Shown here: positions 6,923-15,991 of the stretch, piece by piece | How positions within the stretch are numbered: position 1 is the stretch's first letter | Layout: every line of letters begins with the position of its first letter | Origin: Flavobacterium dauae | Lineage (GTDB): Bacteria; Bacteroidota; Bacteroidia; Flavobacteriales; Flavobacteriaceae | Direction of reading: 5' to 3' | Length of the DNA: 64,000 nucleotides | Assembly (NCBI RefSeq): GCF_004151275.2 | Contig: NZ_CP130821.1 | Location: forward strand, 744,001-808,000 | Position numbers and translations under genes: made by a program | Notes under the pieces: model-generated | Database searches by the model: none | What the model saw: the letters and a program-made list of their open reading frames with translations, nothing else | Told to the model about the DNA's origin: nothing

Positions 6923-9900
6923 TTAATTTAACTTTTCTTTTTTACGATTAAACAGTTGTTGATTTTGAACAGGTTGCGGCAATGTATCAATCGATTTTTT
7001 GTAAGCTTCGTACTCTTCATCATCTTCTGCTAAATCTTCGTTAGAATATTTTCCTAATTTAATATCAAATTTATCGCTTGTTCCCTTCACAGTAATAGGA
7101 ATTCCAATGATTCCGAAAGGAGGCAAGCCCAAACGCATACCAATATTCATTTTCCCATCTAACGTAACCTGACCTTCTACTCGCGGACGGAAGCCAGCAA
7201 TTTTAAATTTGGTGCGTTCAATCGTCATTACATTATTTTCAATAGCCGTTTTAACCACCACATTTTTAACGTTGGCATCGTGCAAGGCATCGGTTTTTGT
7301 TTCGCTGGCAACGGCATTAAACAACTTGAAACCTTTAAACTGAATATTCTCTAAAATTAAATCGCCCGATCCTTTGATAGATTTCATATTTGGATACATT
7401 TCTTGATTCAGCGTTCCTTGCAGCTGATATTTTAACGAAACCTGCCCCGAAGCAGTTTCGGCAGCCGGAGCCATTTCGCGAAACAACGCCAGTTGTTTGT
7501 AAGCTTTCTGAATATCGAACTGTTGTGCATTGATATCAAAACCAAACAACGCACGCTTGCTGTTTATTGGCTGATAAGTTCCGTTTAACAAAAACTGCGT
7601 ATCAATTAAACCGAATTTCGCTTCGTGCAATGCTAGTTTTTGATCGAACACTTTTAAAACACCACTTAAATTATCTAACTGTAAATCGTTAAACTTTACT
7701 TTTTGAGCATTTGCGGTTAATTCAAAATCAATTTTATCGGGAACTAAAATCACGCTTCCTCCAGCAGAATTTGATGCAGATGTTGTTTTTGATGCGTTTG
7801 AATTTGATGGCAACATAAACGAATTAACATCGATAAATTGTGATGTAACCGCCAATTTTCCTTTTAAGGTAGCGTTAGGAGTTAGAAAATAATTGATGTA
7901 ATTTTCTAAATTACCGTTTAAAACAAAGGTTTGTTTGGCATAATTCATTTTAATGTTTTCTAAAACCATTTTCTTTTTAAAGAATTTGAATTTTCCTTGG
8001 GTAAAAACAAAATCGTGTGGAAAAAATTCCGATTTTATATGAATATCCTTCAACAGCACAAATCCACGGTTATTTATAGACGAAGCATTGTTTGTTCCGC
8101 CTTTTCCTTTCAATTTTACATTGGTTTCCAACTGTCCCGAAACGCTTAATCCGTCAACTGCAAAAACCTTGTACAAATTACCCAGATTTAGTTTTCCTTT
8201 TGTTCCAATATCAAATGATAAATTGTTGAAATTAAATAAATTGGCATCTACTTTAAAAGGCTCGTTAGCCAAAACAAACGAAATGGGCAGCACATTTATG
8301 CGCAAATCGTTCAAAGAACCACGTGGCGATGAAATATGTGTTTCTAAATCTATATTTTCTAAAGGTAAATCGGGCAGGCTGTTGTAACGCAAATAACCGT
8401 TTTTAAGCTTGACGATTGATGTTGTAACAGGAATTTTGTTGCGATCTAAATCTAACTTGCCTTTTGCTTTGGTATTAACAGTTAATTGTCCGCCAAAATC
8501 GACTTCTTGAATAGGAAAAATCTTTTCTAAGTTTGACAGATTCACAAAAGCCTGTAAATCGGTATCAGTATTAAAATCAATTAAATTATCAATTTTTAAT
8601 CGACCTTTTACATAATCATCTGCTGCTTTAACATCAATATTCTTAATATCAACTTTAGTAGTTTTGTATTTTCCGTTGGTATTTTCGGCATTTAAATCAA
8701 ACGAAAAATTATCAATAGCCAAAGGCATTTCGTTCCATTTAAAATAACCGTTTGTCCAGTTTGCCTGAACGTTAAATGTAGGAATCTCGACAATTTCTGT
8801 AATTAAAATCCCTTGTTTACTTTTGTGAGATTGTGTTGTGTAATTACCCTTTGCAGTTCCGTTTAAAATAACATCGCCTTTTAACTGCATACCAGAAATG
8901 GCAAGCGTTTGCCACAATTGTGTAACATTTAAATTGGCATTTAAATCGGCATCAACAAACATAGGAAATTTGTACAAAGCCTTGCCTTTTGCCGATCCTT
9001 TGCCCAGATTAAACGCAAATTCGGGAATGTTAACCGTTAACGAATCGGGGTTTAAGTGTGGTAAGTTCAGTTCGGTTTTTGTATGCAAATTTTCAACCGG
9101 AATGTTTTGAAACTGTTTGGCTGCAATTGATCCGTTGGCGATATCGAGCTTAATGTTTAAATCGGGATTTGAAATGCTGTCTTGCATTAATCCTTTTAAT
9201 AATAAATGAATGTTCGATGTTCCTTTAAACGTCATACCATCGTACCATTTTTGATATTCCTGTGGAACAAGCGAAAACAGATTTTCCAGCGATGCGTTGT
9301 TTGATTTTACATTTAAATTAAAATCGATTCCCTTTTCAAGAACCGCTACATTTCCTAATATATTTAAAGGGAAATTCGCCAAAAGCAAGTTACTTTCTTT
9401 AAATTCAACAGAGATTGGCTCTAAATTTACTTTGGTATTAATAGAACCTTTTAATGGTTTATGATCAACCAAAATGCTTTTATCCATCCCAAAAAACAGT
9501 GATTTTATATCGGCATTGGTTTCAAAATTAATGTACTTGTCGGTTACCTGAACGTTTCCGTTAATATTGGTATTTTTAGTTTCAATTTTTATTTTCGATT
9601 GATCGTCTTGATACAAAACATCGGTATTTTTAATATGAATTTTGTTCAAAGCCAAAGAAAATGAACTGTCGGTAGAAGGTTCATCGGAAGTTTTAAAAAT
9701 GGCAAACGAAAAATTGCCCAAACTGTCGGTTACCACATTAAATTTTCCTTCGTTTACATACAGTTTTGTAAACTTAATTTGATCTGAAAACAGACTGAAT
9801 AGATCAATACCTAAATCAACCGAATTGCTTTCAACGGTTTTGAGATTGCCAAATTCAGCAGGAGCTTTGATGCTTAAATCTTTTAACGAAACACTTAAAT

Positions 9901-10093
9901 TTGGGAAATTAGTAAAAAACGATACGTTTAAGTCGGTAAAATTCACCGGAGTAGTAACAAATTCGGCAGTGGCATCTTTTACTGCTTTTTCAATTTGCGG
10001 TTTAAACAGTTGCGGTGAAATGAGTACGCCCCCAATTAACACCAACAGTGCAACGCTTGTATATTTTAAACCTTTTTTTATTTTCGAGTTCAT
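6923..10093 (-). CDS. AsmA-like inner-membrane-anchored protein
   Basis: 1056 aa from the ATG at 10093 (MNSKIKKGLKYTS); the frame also holds a TTG at 10102, less likely. One N-terminal transmembrane helix (about 10-28) is followed by a long, repetitive beta-rich region with features of the AsmA/DUF748 superfamily: LNVSFFTNFPNLSVSLKDLSI near the N terminus and a C-terminal AsmA_2-like region ending ...GMRLGLPPFGIIGIPITVKGT. Such proteins form beta-groove bridges linked to lipid transport between membranes. A -7 box TATCTTTG (complement of 10114-10121) precedes it. Monocistronic as far as can be seen. Confidence 0.85.
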   Translation of the reverse strand: MNSKIKKGLKYTSVALLVLIGGVLISPQLFKPQIEKAVKDATAEFVTTPVNFTDLNVSFFTNFPNLSVSLKDLSIKAPAEFGNLKTVESNSVDLGIDLFSLFSDQIKFTKLYVNEGKFNVVTDSLGNFSFAIFKTSDEPSTDSSFSLALNKIHIKNTDVLYQDDQSKIKIETKNTNINGNVQVTDKYINFETNADIKSLFFGMDKSILVDHKPLKGSINTKVNLEPISVEFKESNLLLANFPLNILGNVAVLEKGIDFNLNVKSNNASLENLFSLVPQEYQKWYDGMTFKGTSNIHLLLKGLMQDSISNPDLNIKLDIANGSIAAKQFQNIPVENLHTKTELNLPHLNPDSLTVNIPEFAFNLGKGSAKGKALYKFPMFVDADLNANLNVTQLWQTLAISGMQLKGDVILNGTAKGNYTTQSHKSKQGILITEIVEIPTFNVQANWTNGYFKWNEMPLAIDNFSFDLNAENTNGKYKTTKVDIKNIDVKAADDYVKGRLKIDNLIDFNTDTDLQAFVNLSNLEKIFPIQEVDFGGQLTVNTKAKGKLDLDRNKIPVTTSIVKLKNGYLRYNSLPDLPLENIDLETHISSPRGSLNDLRINVLPISFVLANEPFKVDANLFNFNNLSFDIGTKGKLNLGNLYKVFAVDGLSVSGQLETNVKLKGKGGTNNASSINNRGFVLLKDIHIKSEFFPHDFVFTQGKFKFFKKKMVLENIKMNYAKQTFVLNGNLENYINYFLTPNATLKGKLAVTSQFIDVNSFMLPSNSNASKTTSASNSAGGSVILVPDKIDFELTANAQKVKFNDLQLDNLSGVLKVFDQKLALHEAKFGLIDTQFLLNGTYQPINSKRALFGFDINAQQFDIQKAYKQLALFREMAPAAETASGQVSLKYQLQGTLNQEMYPNMKSIKGSGDLILENIQFKGFKLFNAVASETKTDALHDANVKNVVVKTAIENNVMTIERTKFKIAGFRPRVEGQVTLDGKMNIGMRLGLPPFGIIGIPITVKGTSDKFDIKLGKYSNEDLAEDDEEYEAYKKSIDTLPQPVQNQQLFNRKKEKLN

Positions 10094-10179
10094 TTGCAGC
10101 AATACATTTTTTGCAAAGATACGTTAGTTGTTGATAATGTTTAAGAATATTTATATCCTGCCTCTTTGGTTTGATAAAA

Positions 10180-10458
10180 TTATCGCAGAGAATGCGATTT
10201 TCGTTTCATTTTTGCCGATAAATGTTCCAATTTAGTTTTCACATCATCAGCAAGCTCGTTCTGACTGACAAACATTCTAATTTGCATATTTAGTTCGTGC
10301 AGATAAACACCTGTTATAATTTTTTCAAGAGTTAATCGGTCATATAAATCGGTCAGTAATTTCACTTTACTTTCATTATCTGCAAAAGCACTATGCTGTT
10401 TCAACACCTTACCAATTATGGTTTTAAGTAGATTATATTCGGAAGAAGTAAATTTCAT
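10180..10458 (-). CDS. hypothetical protein, 92 aa
   Basis: Unrecognised soluble protein, mostly predicted helical (long amphipathic stretches such as LLKTIIGKVLKQ and DDVKTKLEHLSAKMKRK), with a basic C terminus. The ORF is plausible as a real gene: its codon use resembles its neighbours and it fits between the AsmA gene and the IS. The insertion sequence begins only 34 bp upstream of its ATG, so its native promoter region has been interrupted. Whether it is still expressed is unknown. Confidence 0.5.
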   Translation of the reverse strand: MKFTSSEYNLLKTIIGKVLKQHSAFADNESKVKLLTDLYDRLTLEKIITGVYLHELNMQIRMFVSQNELADDVKTKLEHLSAKMKRKSHSLR

Positions 10459-10484
10459 TTTAAAAAATTAAAGTACGAAGTAAC

Positions 10485-10492
10485 TAAAAAGT
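10485..10492 (+). repeat. target-site duplication, left copy
   Basis: TAAAAAGT directly before the IS left end; identical to 11909-11916. Confidence 0.9.
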
Positions 10493-10558
10493 GGATCAAG
10501 CTCAAAACCTGGGGGAAGATTAATAAAAAAAACAGATATTTGCTAAAAACAATTAAGC

Positions 10559-10909
10559 TTGGAAGCATATCTAGAATTATTAAAACTTATTTTACCTACC
10601 TTTTTGGTTGATCATTTTGATTTGAACTCTTTTAAAAATTCAGAAGAAAACCTACATCTATATTTTGAAGAAAAATTAAGCCCTCCAAAAGAGTTTAACT
10701 CTGAAGATTTAGTATCTAAAGGTTTTTTGGATGAAATTACCATTCAAGACTTTCCTCTTAGAGGCAAGCTTGTTTATTTACACATTAAACGCCGTCGTTG
10801 GACAAACAAAAACACCGGCGAAATAGTTAAAAGAAATTGGCAGTTAGTAGCTAAAGGAACCCGTATGACGCAAGAATTTGCGGCTTTTTTAAAAGAAATT
10901 AATAGATAA
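10559..10909 (+). CDS. ISAon1-type transposase N-terminal region protein (orfA)
   Basis: 116 aa starting at TTG 10559 (read as MEAYLELLKLILP). This small first ORF is the separate N-terminal part seen in ISAon1-like ISL3 elements of Bacteroidota. The C-terminal half, with the basic motif HIKRRRWTNKNTG, looks like a DNA-contact region. Its last codons overlap the open frame of the transposase, which lies in the +1 frame relative to it. The start codon is weak; no ATG is available in frame. Confidence 0.8.
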   Translation: MEAYLELLKLILPTFLVDHFDLNSFKNSEENLHLYFEEKLSPPKEFNSEDLVSKGFLDEITIQDFPLRGKLVYLHIKRRRWTNKNTGEIVKRNWQLVAKGTRMTQEFAAFLKEINR

Positions 10910-11885
10910 CACAGCTGTTAATTGTAAAACTATCGGAGGGTTCTTTGGCGTTAACGGCAAAAAACTTCAAAGGCAATATAAAAAACATCTCAGCTCATTT
11001 AGCACTTGGCAACCCAAGGAACACGCTCATCAATGGATTGTTTACCCCCAAAACATTGGTACGCATTTGGCAATTGACGAAGTAGCCTTGTCTCAAGGCG
11101 AACTTTATACCATTGTTACCAATAAAAAAGCCAAGGGTAAAAAAGGATCATTAGTTGCCATTATTGCCGGAACCAAAACAGAACAAGTTATTGAACATAT
11201 TAGTAAAATAGATTTAAAAAAAAGACAAGCAGTTATTGAAATTACTTTAGATATGGCTAATTCTATGAAGTTAATAGCCAAAAAATGTTTTCCAAAAGCA
11301 GTACAAGTGACAGATCGTTTCCACGTGCAAAAATTAACCTTAGAAGCGTTACAAGAACTTAGAATAAAGCATCGATGGGAAGCTATGGATAAAGAAAATC
11401 AAGCCGTACTACAAGCTAAATCAGAAAACAAAACATATAACCCACCAATTTTAAACAATGGCGATACTGTAAAGCAATTGTTGGTCAGAAGCCGTTATTT
11501 ACTGTATAAATCAAGAGAAAAATGGACAAAAAATCAAGAAGAAAGAGCCGAAATCCTATTTAAATTATATCCCGATATTAAAACAGCATATTCTTTATCC
11601 GCACAACTACGAACTATCTACAATAGTAAAAACGATAAAAATAGTGCTATGCTAAAATTAGCACATTGGTATAGAAAAGTAGAAGAAGCGGGCTTTAAAA
11701 ACTTCAATATTGTTCTCAATACCATAAAGGGTAATTACCAATCAATACTAAACTATTTCGATAATCGAAGCACCAATGCATCAGCAGAGGCTTTTAATGC
11801 TAAAATTAAAGCTTTTAGATCACAATTTAGAGGTGTTAGAAAAATTGATTTTTTTCTGTTTAGATTATCTAAGCTTTTTGCTTAA
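10893..11885 (+). CDS. ISL3-family DDE transposase (orfB)
   Basis: The frame is open from 10893 to 11885 (330 codons) with family-like sequence already at about 10935 (GGFFGVNGKKLQRQYKKHL), well before the first candidate start TTG at 11067. True translation therefore begins upstream, perhaps by +1 frameshifting from orfA or at a non-ATG codon. DDE signatures are visible: IDEVALSQG (first Asp), VTDRFHVQKL (second Asp) and STNASAEAFNAKIKAFRSQ (Glu), as in DDE_Tnp_ISL3. No internal stop, so the enzyme may be active. Confidence 0.88.
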   Translation, partial: KKLIDNTAVNCKTIGGFFGVNGKKLQRQYKKHLSSFSTWQPKEHAHQWIVYPQNIGTHLAIDEVALSQGELYTIVTNKKAKGKKGSLVAIIAGTKTEQVIEHISKIDLKKRQAVIEITLDMANSMKLIAKKCFPKAVQVTDRFHVQKLTLEALQELRIKHRWEAMDKENQAVLQAKSENKTYNPPILNNGDTVKQLLVRSRYLLYKSREKWTKNQEERAEILFKLYPDIKTAYSLSAQLRTIYNSKNDKNSAMLKLAHWYRKVEEAGFKNFNIVLNTIKGNYQSILNYFDNRSTNASAEAFNAKIKAFRSQFRGVRKIDFFLFRLSKLFA

Positions 11886-11908
11886 TCCCCAACTTTTGAG
11901 CTTGATCC

Positions 11909-11916
11909 TAAAAAGT
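11909..11916 (+). repeat. target-site duplication, right copy
   Basis: TAAAAAGT directly after the IS right end; identical to 10485-10492. Confidence 0.9.
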
Positions 11917-11964
11917 ATCTAAAAAAACTATTTCAACATTACCGTTTAAAAAACACATTAAAAT

Positions 11965-11996
11965 AAAAAACCTCCGATTTAAATAAATCAGAGGTT
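11965..11996 (-). terminator. terminator of tRNA-Leu
   Basis: On the minus strand AACCTC-(A/C mismatch)-GATTT stem with an AAAT-type loop, followed by TTTTTT. Lies directly downstream of the tRNA. Confidence 0.7.
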
Positions 11997-12001
11997 AAAA
12001 G

Positions 12002-12083
12002 TGCGGGTGATAGGACTCGAACCTACACACCTTGCGGCACCAGATCCTAAGTCTGGCGTGTCTACCAATTTCACCACACCCGC
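12002..12083 (-). tRNA. tRNA-Leu (anticodon UAG)
   Basis: 82 nt on the minus strand. Acceptor arms are GCGGGTG and CACCCGC with discriminator A; the D-loop region GGTAGACA, the T-arm GGTTCGAGTCC and a long class II variable arm (GTGCCGCAAGGTGT) are present. The anticodon loop ACTTAGGAT gives UAG, reading CUN leucine codons. CCA is not encoded. Confidence 0.95.
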
Positions 12084-12214
12084 GGCTTGGAAAGAACTAA
12101 TTGTTCTTTTAAGACGGTGCAAATATACGAATGGAAATTTATTACACAATAAAAAAACATTATTTTTTTATATTTATATTTGTTGAGTAAATCAGAAATG
12201 TTCAATTCAAAATA

Positions 12215-13603
12215 ATGGAAATAATAAAAAATTACGTTCAACAAAATAAGGAACGTTTTATTAATGAGTTAATTGACTTATTAAAAATACCATCGGTTAG
12301 TGCAGACAGTGCCTTTTCTCAAGATGTTTTAAATACAGCCGATAAGGTAAAAGAATTTTTAGAAAAAGCAGGTTGCGATAAAGTAGAAATCTGTGAAACG
12401 CCGGGTTACCCTATTGTTTATGGCGAAAAACACATTAACGACAATCTGCCAACCATTTTGGTTTATGGACATTATGATGTTCAACCAGCAGATCCAATCG
12501 AATTATGGGATTCGCCACCTTTTGAACCGGTTATCAAGAAAACAGAATTACACCCAGACGGAGCTATTTTTGCTCGCGGTGCCTGTGATGACAAAGGTCA
12601 GATGTTTATGCACGTTAAAGCGTTGGAATTAATGATGCAAACCAATACGTTACCTTGTAACGTAAAGTTTATGATTGAAGGGGAAGAAGAAGTAGGATCG
12701 GCATCTTTGGCTTGGTTTGTTGAAAAAAATCAGGAAAAATTAAAGAATGATGTGATTTTGATTTCTGACACCGGAATGATTTCAAATACGCAACCGTCTA
12801 TTACAACCGGACTTCGCGGATTAAGCTACGTGGAAGTAGAAGTTACCGGACCAAATCGCGATCTTCATTCAGGTTTATACGGCGGTGCGGTAGCAAACCC
12901 AATCAATATTCTTACAAAAATGATTGCCTCGTTACACGATGAAAACAATCACATTACCATTCCTGGTTTTTATGATAAGGTAGAAGAATTATCAAGAGAA
13001 GAACGCGACGAAATGGCAAAACGACCTTTTTCGTTAGATGATTATAAAAAAGCTTTAGATATTGATGAGGTTTATGGCGAAGCCGGATACACAACCAACG
13101 AACGCAATTCTATTCGTCCAACGTTAGATGTTAACGGAATTTGGGGCGGATATACAGGTGAAGGTGCAAAAACGGTGATCGCATCTAAAGCATTTGCTAA
13201 AATTTCAATGCGATTAGTACCTAATCAAGATTGGGAAGAAATTACCAATTTGTTTAAAAAACATTTTGAAAGCATTGCACCTAAATCGGTAAAAGTGGTG
13301 GTAAAACCACACCACGGTGGTCAGGGTTATGTAACGCCTATCGATTCTATCGGTTATCAGGCAGCTGCCAAAGCATATACCGATACTTTTGGTGTAACGC
13401 CAATCCCGGTTCGTTCCGGTGGTTCTATTCCAATTGTGGCATTATTTGAAAAAGAATTAAAATCAAAAACCATTATGATGGGCTTTGGTTTAGATTCTGA
13501 CGCCATTCACTCACCAAATGAGCATTACGGCATTTTCAATTATCTGAAAGGTATTGAAACCATTCCGTTATTTTACAAGTATTTTACAGAAATGTCTGAA
13601 TAA
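12215..13603 (+). CDS. M20 family dipeptidase
   Basis: 462 aa cytosolic zinc dipeptidase (M20, carnosinase/CNDP-like branch). The metal ligand motifs are intact: GHYDVQP (His, Asp), ACDDKGQ (bridging Asp), EGEEEVGS (catalytic and ligand Glu), SDTGM, and HSPNEH near the C terminus. The lid/dimerisation insert begins near RDLHSGLYGG, whose His contacts substrate. A -7 box TATATTTG at 12175-12182 lies 33 bp upstream. A convergent terminator separates it from gldD. Exact peptide substrates unknown. Confidence 0.92.
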   Translation: MEIIKNYVQQNKERFINELIDLLKIPSVSADSAFSQDVLNTADKVKEFLEKAGCDKVEICETPGYPIVYGEKHINDNLPTILVYGHYDVQPADPIELWDSPPFEPVIKKTELHPDGAIFARGACDDKGQMFMHVKALELMMQTNTLPCNVKFMIEGEEEVGSASLAWFVEKNQEKLKNDVILISDTGMISNTQPSITTGLRGLSYVEVEVTGPNRDLHSGLYGGAVANPINILTKMIASLHDENNHITIPGFYDKVEELSREERDEMAKRPFSLDDYKKALDIDEVYGEAGYTTNERNSIRPTLDVNGIWGGYTGEGAKTVIASKAFAKISMRLVPNQDWEEITNLFKKHFESIAPKSVKVVVKPHHGGQGYVTPIDSIGYQAAAKAYTDTFGVTPIPVRSGGSIPIVALFEKELKSKTIMMGFGLDSDAIHSPNEHYGIFNYLKGIETIPLFYKYFTEMSE

Positions 13604-13628
13604 TAATAACAGAATTTATATATGTTTT

Positions 13629-13662
13629 TACGGTTCCCGAAATTTATCAGGAACCGTTTTTA
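13629..13662. terminator. bidirectional terminator
   Basis: ACGGTTCC (13630-13637), 12-nt loop, GGAACCGT (13650-13657), T-run on the right; between the dipeptidase and gldD stops. Confidence 0.8.
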
Positions 13663-14223
13663 TTTCGTCCATTCTAACGATTCCATAATCATTTTCATAT
13701 CGTCTTCAATGTATTTTGTAGCGGGATAAATAGAATCAAAATTGGGTTTGGTGTAAAAATAAAGTGTTCCAACAATAAAATTTTTAGTGCTGTCGGTAGC
13801 GTAAAACTGTACGTTTGTTGCCGCATCGCCAATAACTCGGTAAAACATTCCGTAAACGTTTTTTTCGGGATGTTCGTAAACCGATTCTTCAATTCCGTCG
13901 GCTTTTACAATATGTTCGTAAGTTAGTTTTTGGGCGTCTTTTAAAAGCAAATTCAAATTGTTTTCAACCGGGCGGTAGTTCATATAAATACTCGCTTTCA
14001 TTTTAGGATAATCAATCTTAAAAGAGAAATTTTCTTCGGGTTGAATCACCGCAAATTTATTTTTGTTGAATTTAAAGCTGCTGTTTGGGTACGAATAACT
14101 TTCGTAAGCAGCTTTTGGATATTCTAGACTTAAAAAACCGTCGGGTTTAGGAATGGTGTCTTCTTTACAGCTTGCTAAAGAAAGTATAATTACTACGGTT
14201 GTTAAAAAGCTAATCGTTTTCAT
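13660..14223 (-). CDS. gldD: gliding motility lipoprotein GldD
   Basis: 187 aa with a lipobox (LSLASC, Cys19). The mature start with PKPDGFLSLEYPKAAYE matches the conserved GldD opening (P-K-P-x-G...R/E-Y-P), and length fits. GldD is one of the proteins required for Bacteroidota gliding and for the type IX secretion machinery in Flavobacterium johnsoniae. It overlaps the end of gldE by 14 nt, as part of the mutY-ssb-gldE-gldD order known in flavobacteria. Confidence 0.92.
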   Translation of the reverse strand: MKTISFLTTVVIILSLASCKEDTIPKPDGFLSLEYPKAAYESYSYPNSSFKFNKNKFAVIQPEENFSFKIDYPKMKASIYMNYRPVENNLNLLLKDAQKLTYEHIVKADGIEESVYEHPEKNVYGMFYRVIGDAATNVQFYATDSTKNFIVGTLYFYTKPNFDSIYPATKYIEDDMKMIMESLEWTK

Positions 14224-15493
14224 TAATGGTAACTTTAATTTTTTCTAATCTGCGTTTATGAATGTTTACAATTTTAAATGTATAATTTTCAAAGGTAATA
14301 ACGTCATCGGTTTTAGGGAAATCTTCAATTTGTTCCAATAAAAATCCGCCTAATGATTCAGCGTCTTTCCGGTTTTCTTCAAAAAGATCTTCATCAATAT
14401 CTAAAATCCTGCAAAAATCTAAAATGGAAATTTTTCCGTCAAAGATATAAACATTTGCGTTTAATTTTTGATAAGGTTTGTCGTCTTCGTCTAATTCATC
14501 GGCAATTTCGCCCACAATTTCTTCAATAATATCTTCTAACGATATAATTCCAACGGTTTCCCCAAATTCATCAACCACCACAGCCAAATGGTTTTTGTTT
14601 GATTGAAAATCGGTCAGCAAATCGTCTAATTTCTTACTTTCCGGGATAAAATAAGGTTCGCGTAAAAGTGTGGTCCATTGAAAAACTTTTCGGTCTAAAA
14701 ACGGGATCAGGTCTTTAATGTAAAGGATTCCTATAATATTGTCGATGCTATCTTCATAAACAGGGATGCGCGAATAACCTTTTTCGATAATTTGTGGCAG
14801 AATTTCGTGAAAAAGTTCTTCATCATTTAAAGCAAAAATATCAATTCGCGGTGTCATTACTTGCGATACTTCGGTAGATCCAAAAGAGGCAATTCCTTCT
14901 AAAATGCGTTGCTCATCTTCGTTAGACGGGTTGTAATCGGTCATTTCGATAGCTTGCGAAAGTTGTTCCATAGAAAAAGAGTCGTCTTTTTTATCGATTT
15001 TTCCGATTACAAAACGATTGATTTTTCTAAAAATCCAAGTTGCCGGTGTTAAAATCTCACAGAAAAAATAAACAGTTTGAATGCTTTTTACCACCACTTT
15101 GTTTAATTGCCTTGAACTGTATATTCGCGGATAAATTTCGCCAAAGAAAGCCAGAATAACACTGCTTACACACAGCAAAATTACGATGCCCCAAATGTTT
15201 ATAAAGAAAAAATGATTGTAAATAACAAACAAACTCCACAAGAACAGAACTTTAAAAATGGTGTTGCTTAAATTTATTGTTGCTTGAAGTTTAACGGGTT
15301 TGTTTAATAATTTTTGATATAATGCCGCTTTTTTAGGAAAATGATTTAAAAGCAGTTCGTAACGAATTTTTGTTGTTGAAAAGTATGCGACTTCTACGGC
15401 TGCAAATAATGCAACAAAAAATAAAGAAATTACTGAACAAATAATTGTTAGCAGTAAAAAAAGTACTTGTAATGTGACGGGCTCGGGGTCCAA
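14210..15493 (-). CDS. gldE: GldE, CorC/HlyC-type CBS membrane protein
   Basis: 427 aa. N-terminal DUF21/CNNM region with about three to four transmembrane helices (residues ~5-160), then two CBS domains (about 205-325, including VMTPRIDIFAL and IIGILYIKDLIPFL), then a CorC_HlyC C-terminal domain. Homologues in other phyla act in magnesium or cobalt homeostasis; in flavobacteria gldE is cotranscribed with gldD and supports gliding, probably by stabilising GldD. The start at 15493 lies 22 bp from the ssb stop. Confidence 0.92.
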   Translation of the reverse strand: MDPEPVTLQVLFLLLTIICSVISLFFVALFAAVEVAYFSTTKIRYELLLNHFPKKAALYQKLLNKPVKLQATINLSNTIFKVLFLWSLFVIYNHFFFINIWGIVILLCVSSVILAFFGEIYPRIYSSRQLNKVVVKSIQTVYFFCEILTPATWIFRKINRFVIGKIDKKDDSFSMEQLSQAIEMTDYNPSNEDEQRILEGIASFGSTEVSQVMTPRIDIFALNDEELFHEILPQIIEKGYSRIPVYEDSIDNIIGILYIKDLIPFLDRKVFQWTTLLREPYFIPESKKLDDLLTDFQSNKNHLAVVVDEFGETVGIISLEDIIEEIVGEIADELDEDDKPYQKLNANVYIFDGKISILDFCRILDIDEDLFEENRKDAESLGGFLLEQIEDFPKTDDVITFENYTFKIVNIHKRRLEKIKVTINEND

Positions 15494-15515
15494 TAGATTC
15501 AGGTTTGGTTAAACA

Positions 15516-15962
15516 TTAAAAAGGAAGATCGTTCAATTTATCGTAGTCGGAAATTTTTGGTATTTCAAAGTTGCTCAATTTATCATCGGTGTGTTTCATT
15601 GCTTTTGTCTTTGAATCGATGTCTTTTTTAATCGAGAGAAAAATAAATTCGGTTACCTGTATTTCGGTGGTGTGTTTTGTAGTTCCATCTTCGGTTTGCC
15701 AGTTTCGGGTACGAATTTTTCCTTCTACATAAATTTTATCGCCTTTGCTTAAATATTTTTCGCACAATTCGGCAGCTTTGTTTCTAAAAACAAGGTTGTG
15801 CCACTCTGTCGATGTAATTTTTTCGTTGGTTGATTTGTTGATATATACCTCGTTAGTTGCAATAGAAAAACGGGCAATAGAGTTTCCGCCTTCAAAATAA
15901 TGCATTTTCACGTCGTCGCCTAAATGGCCAATTAAAGTTACTTTGTTTAAAGTTCCGTACAT
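15516..15962 (-). CDS. ssb: single-stranded DNA-binding protein
   Basis: 148 aa from ATG 15962 (MYGTLNKVTLIGHLGDD). An upstream in-frame ATG at 15986 would overlap the mutY stop region and adds residues not typical of the family. It has an OB-fold of about 110 residues with NKVTLIGHLG, IARFSIATNE and WHNLVFRNKAAELCEKYLSKG, and an acidic tail ending DKLNDLPF, a variant of the usual DDxPF tip that binds partner proteins. Functions in replication and repair. Confidence 0.93.
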   Translation of the reverse strand: MYGTLNKVTLIGHLGDDVKMHYFEGGNSIARFSIATNEVYINKSTNEKITSTEWHNLVFRNKAAELCEKYLSKGDKIYVEGKIRTRNWQTEDGTTKHTTEIQVTEFIFLSIKKDIDSKTKAMKHTDDKLSNFEIPKISDYDKLNDLPF

Positions 15963-15991
15963 AAATTTTTTTTCCTTATCAATCAAAAATA

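Larger units (their letters stand above)
10493..11908 (+). mobile_element. complete ISL3-type (ISAon1-like) insertion sequence, 1416 bp
   Basis: The ends are imperfect inverted repeats. The left end reads GGATCAAGCTCAAAA then CCTGGGGG, and the complement of the right end reads GGATCAAGCTCAAAA then GTTGGGGA. It is flanked by a perfect 8-bp direct repeat, TAAAAAGT, at 10485-10492 and 11909-11916; 8-bp duplications are normal for the ISL3 family. It holds two ORFs: a short N-terminal-region protein and the DDE transposase. The intact ends and duplication point to a fairly recent insertion. It separates a 92-aa gene from tRNA-Leu. Confidence 0.93.

Noticed and set aside
11909..12083. tRNA-Leu as attachment site of an integrative element.
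   Set aside because: No integrase and no direct repeat of the tRNA 3' end was seen; the adjacent element is an ordinary IS with an 8-bp duplication.
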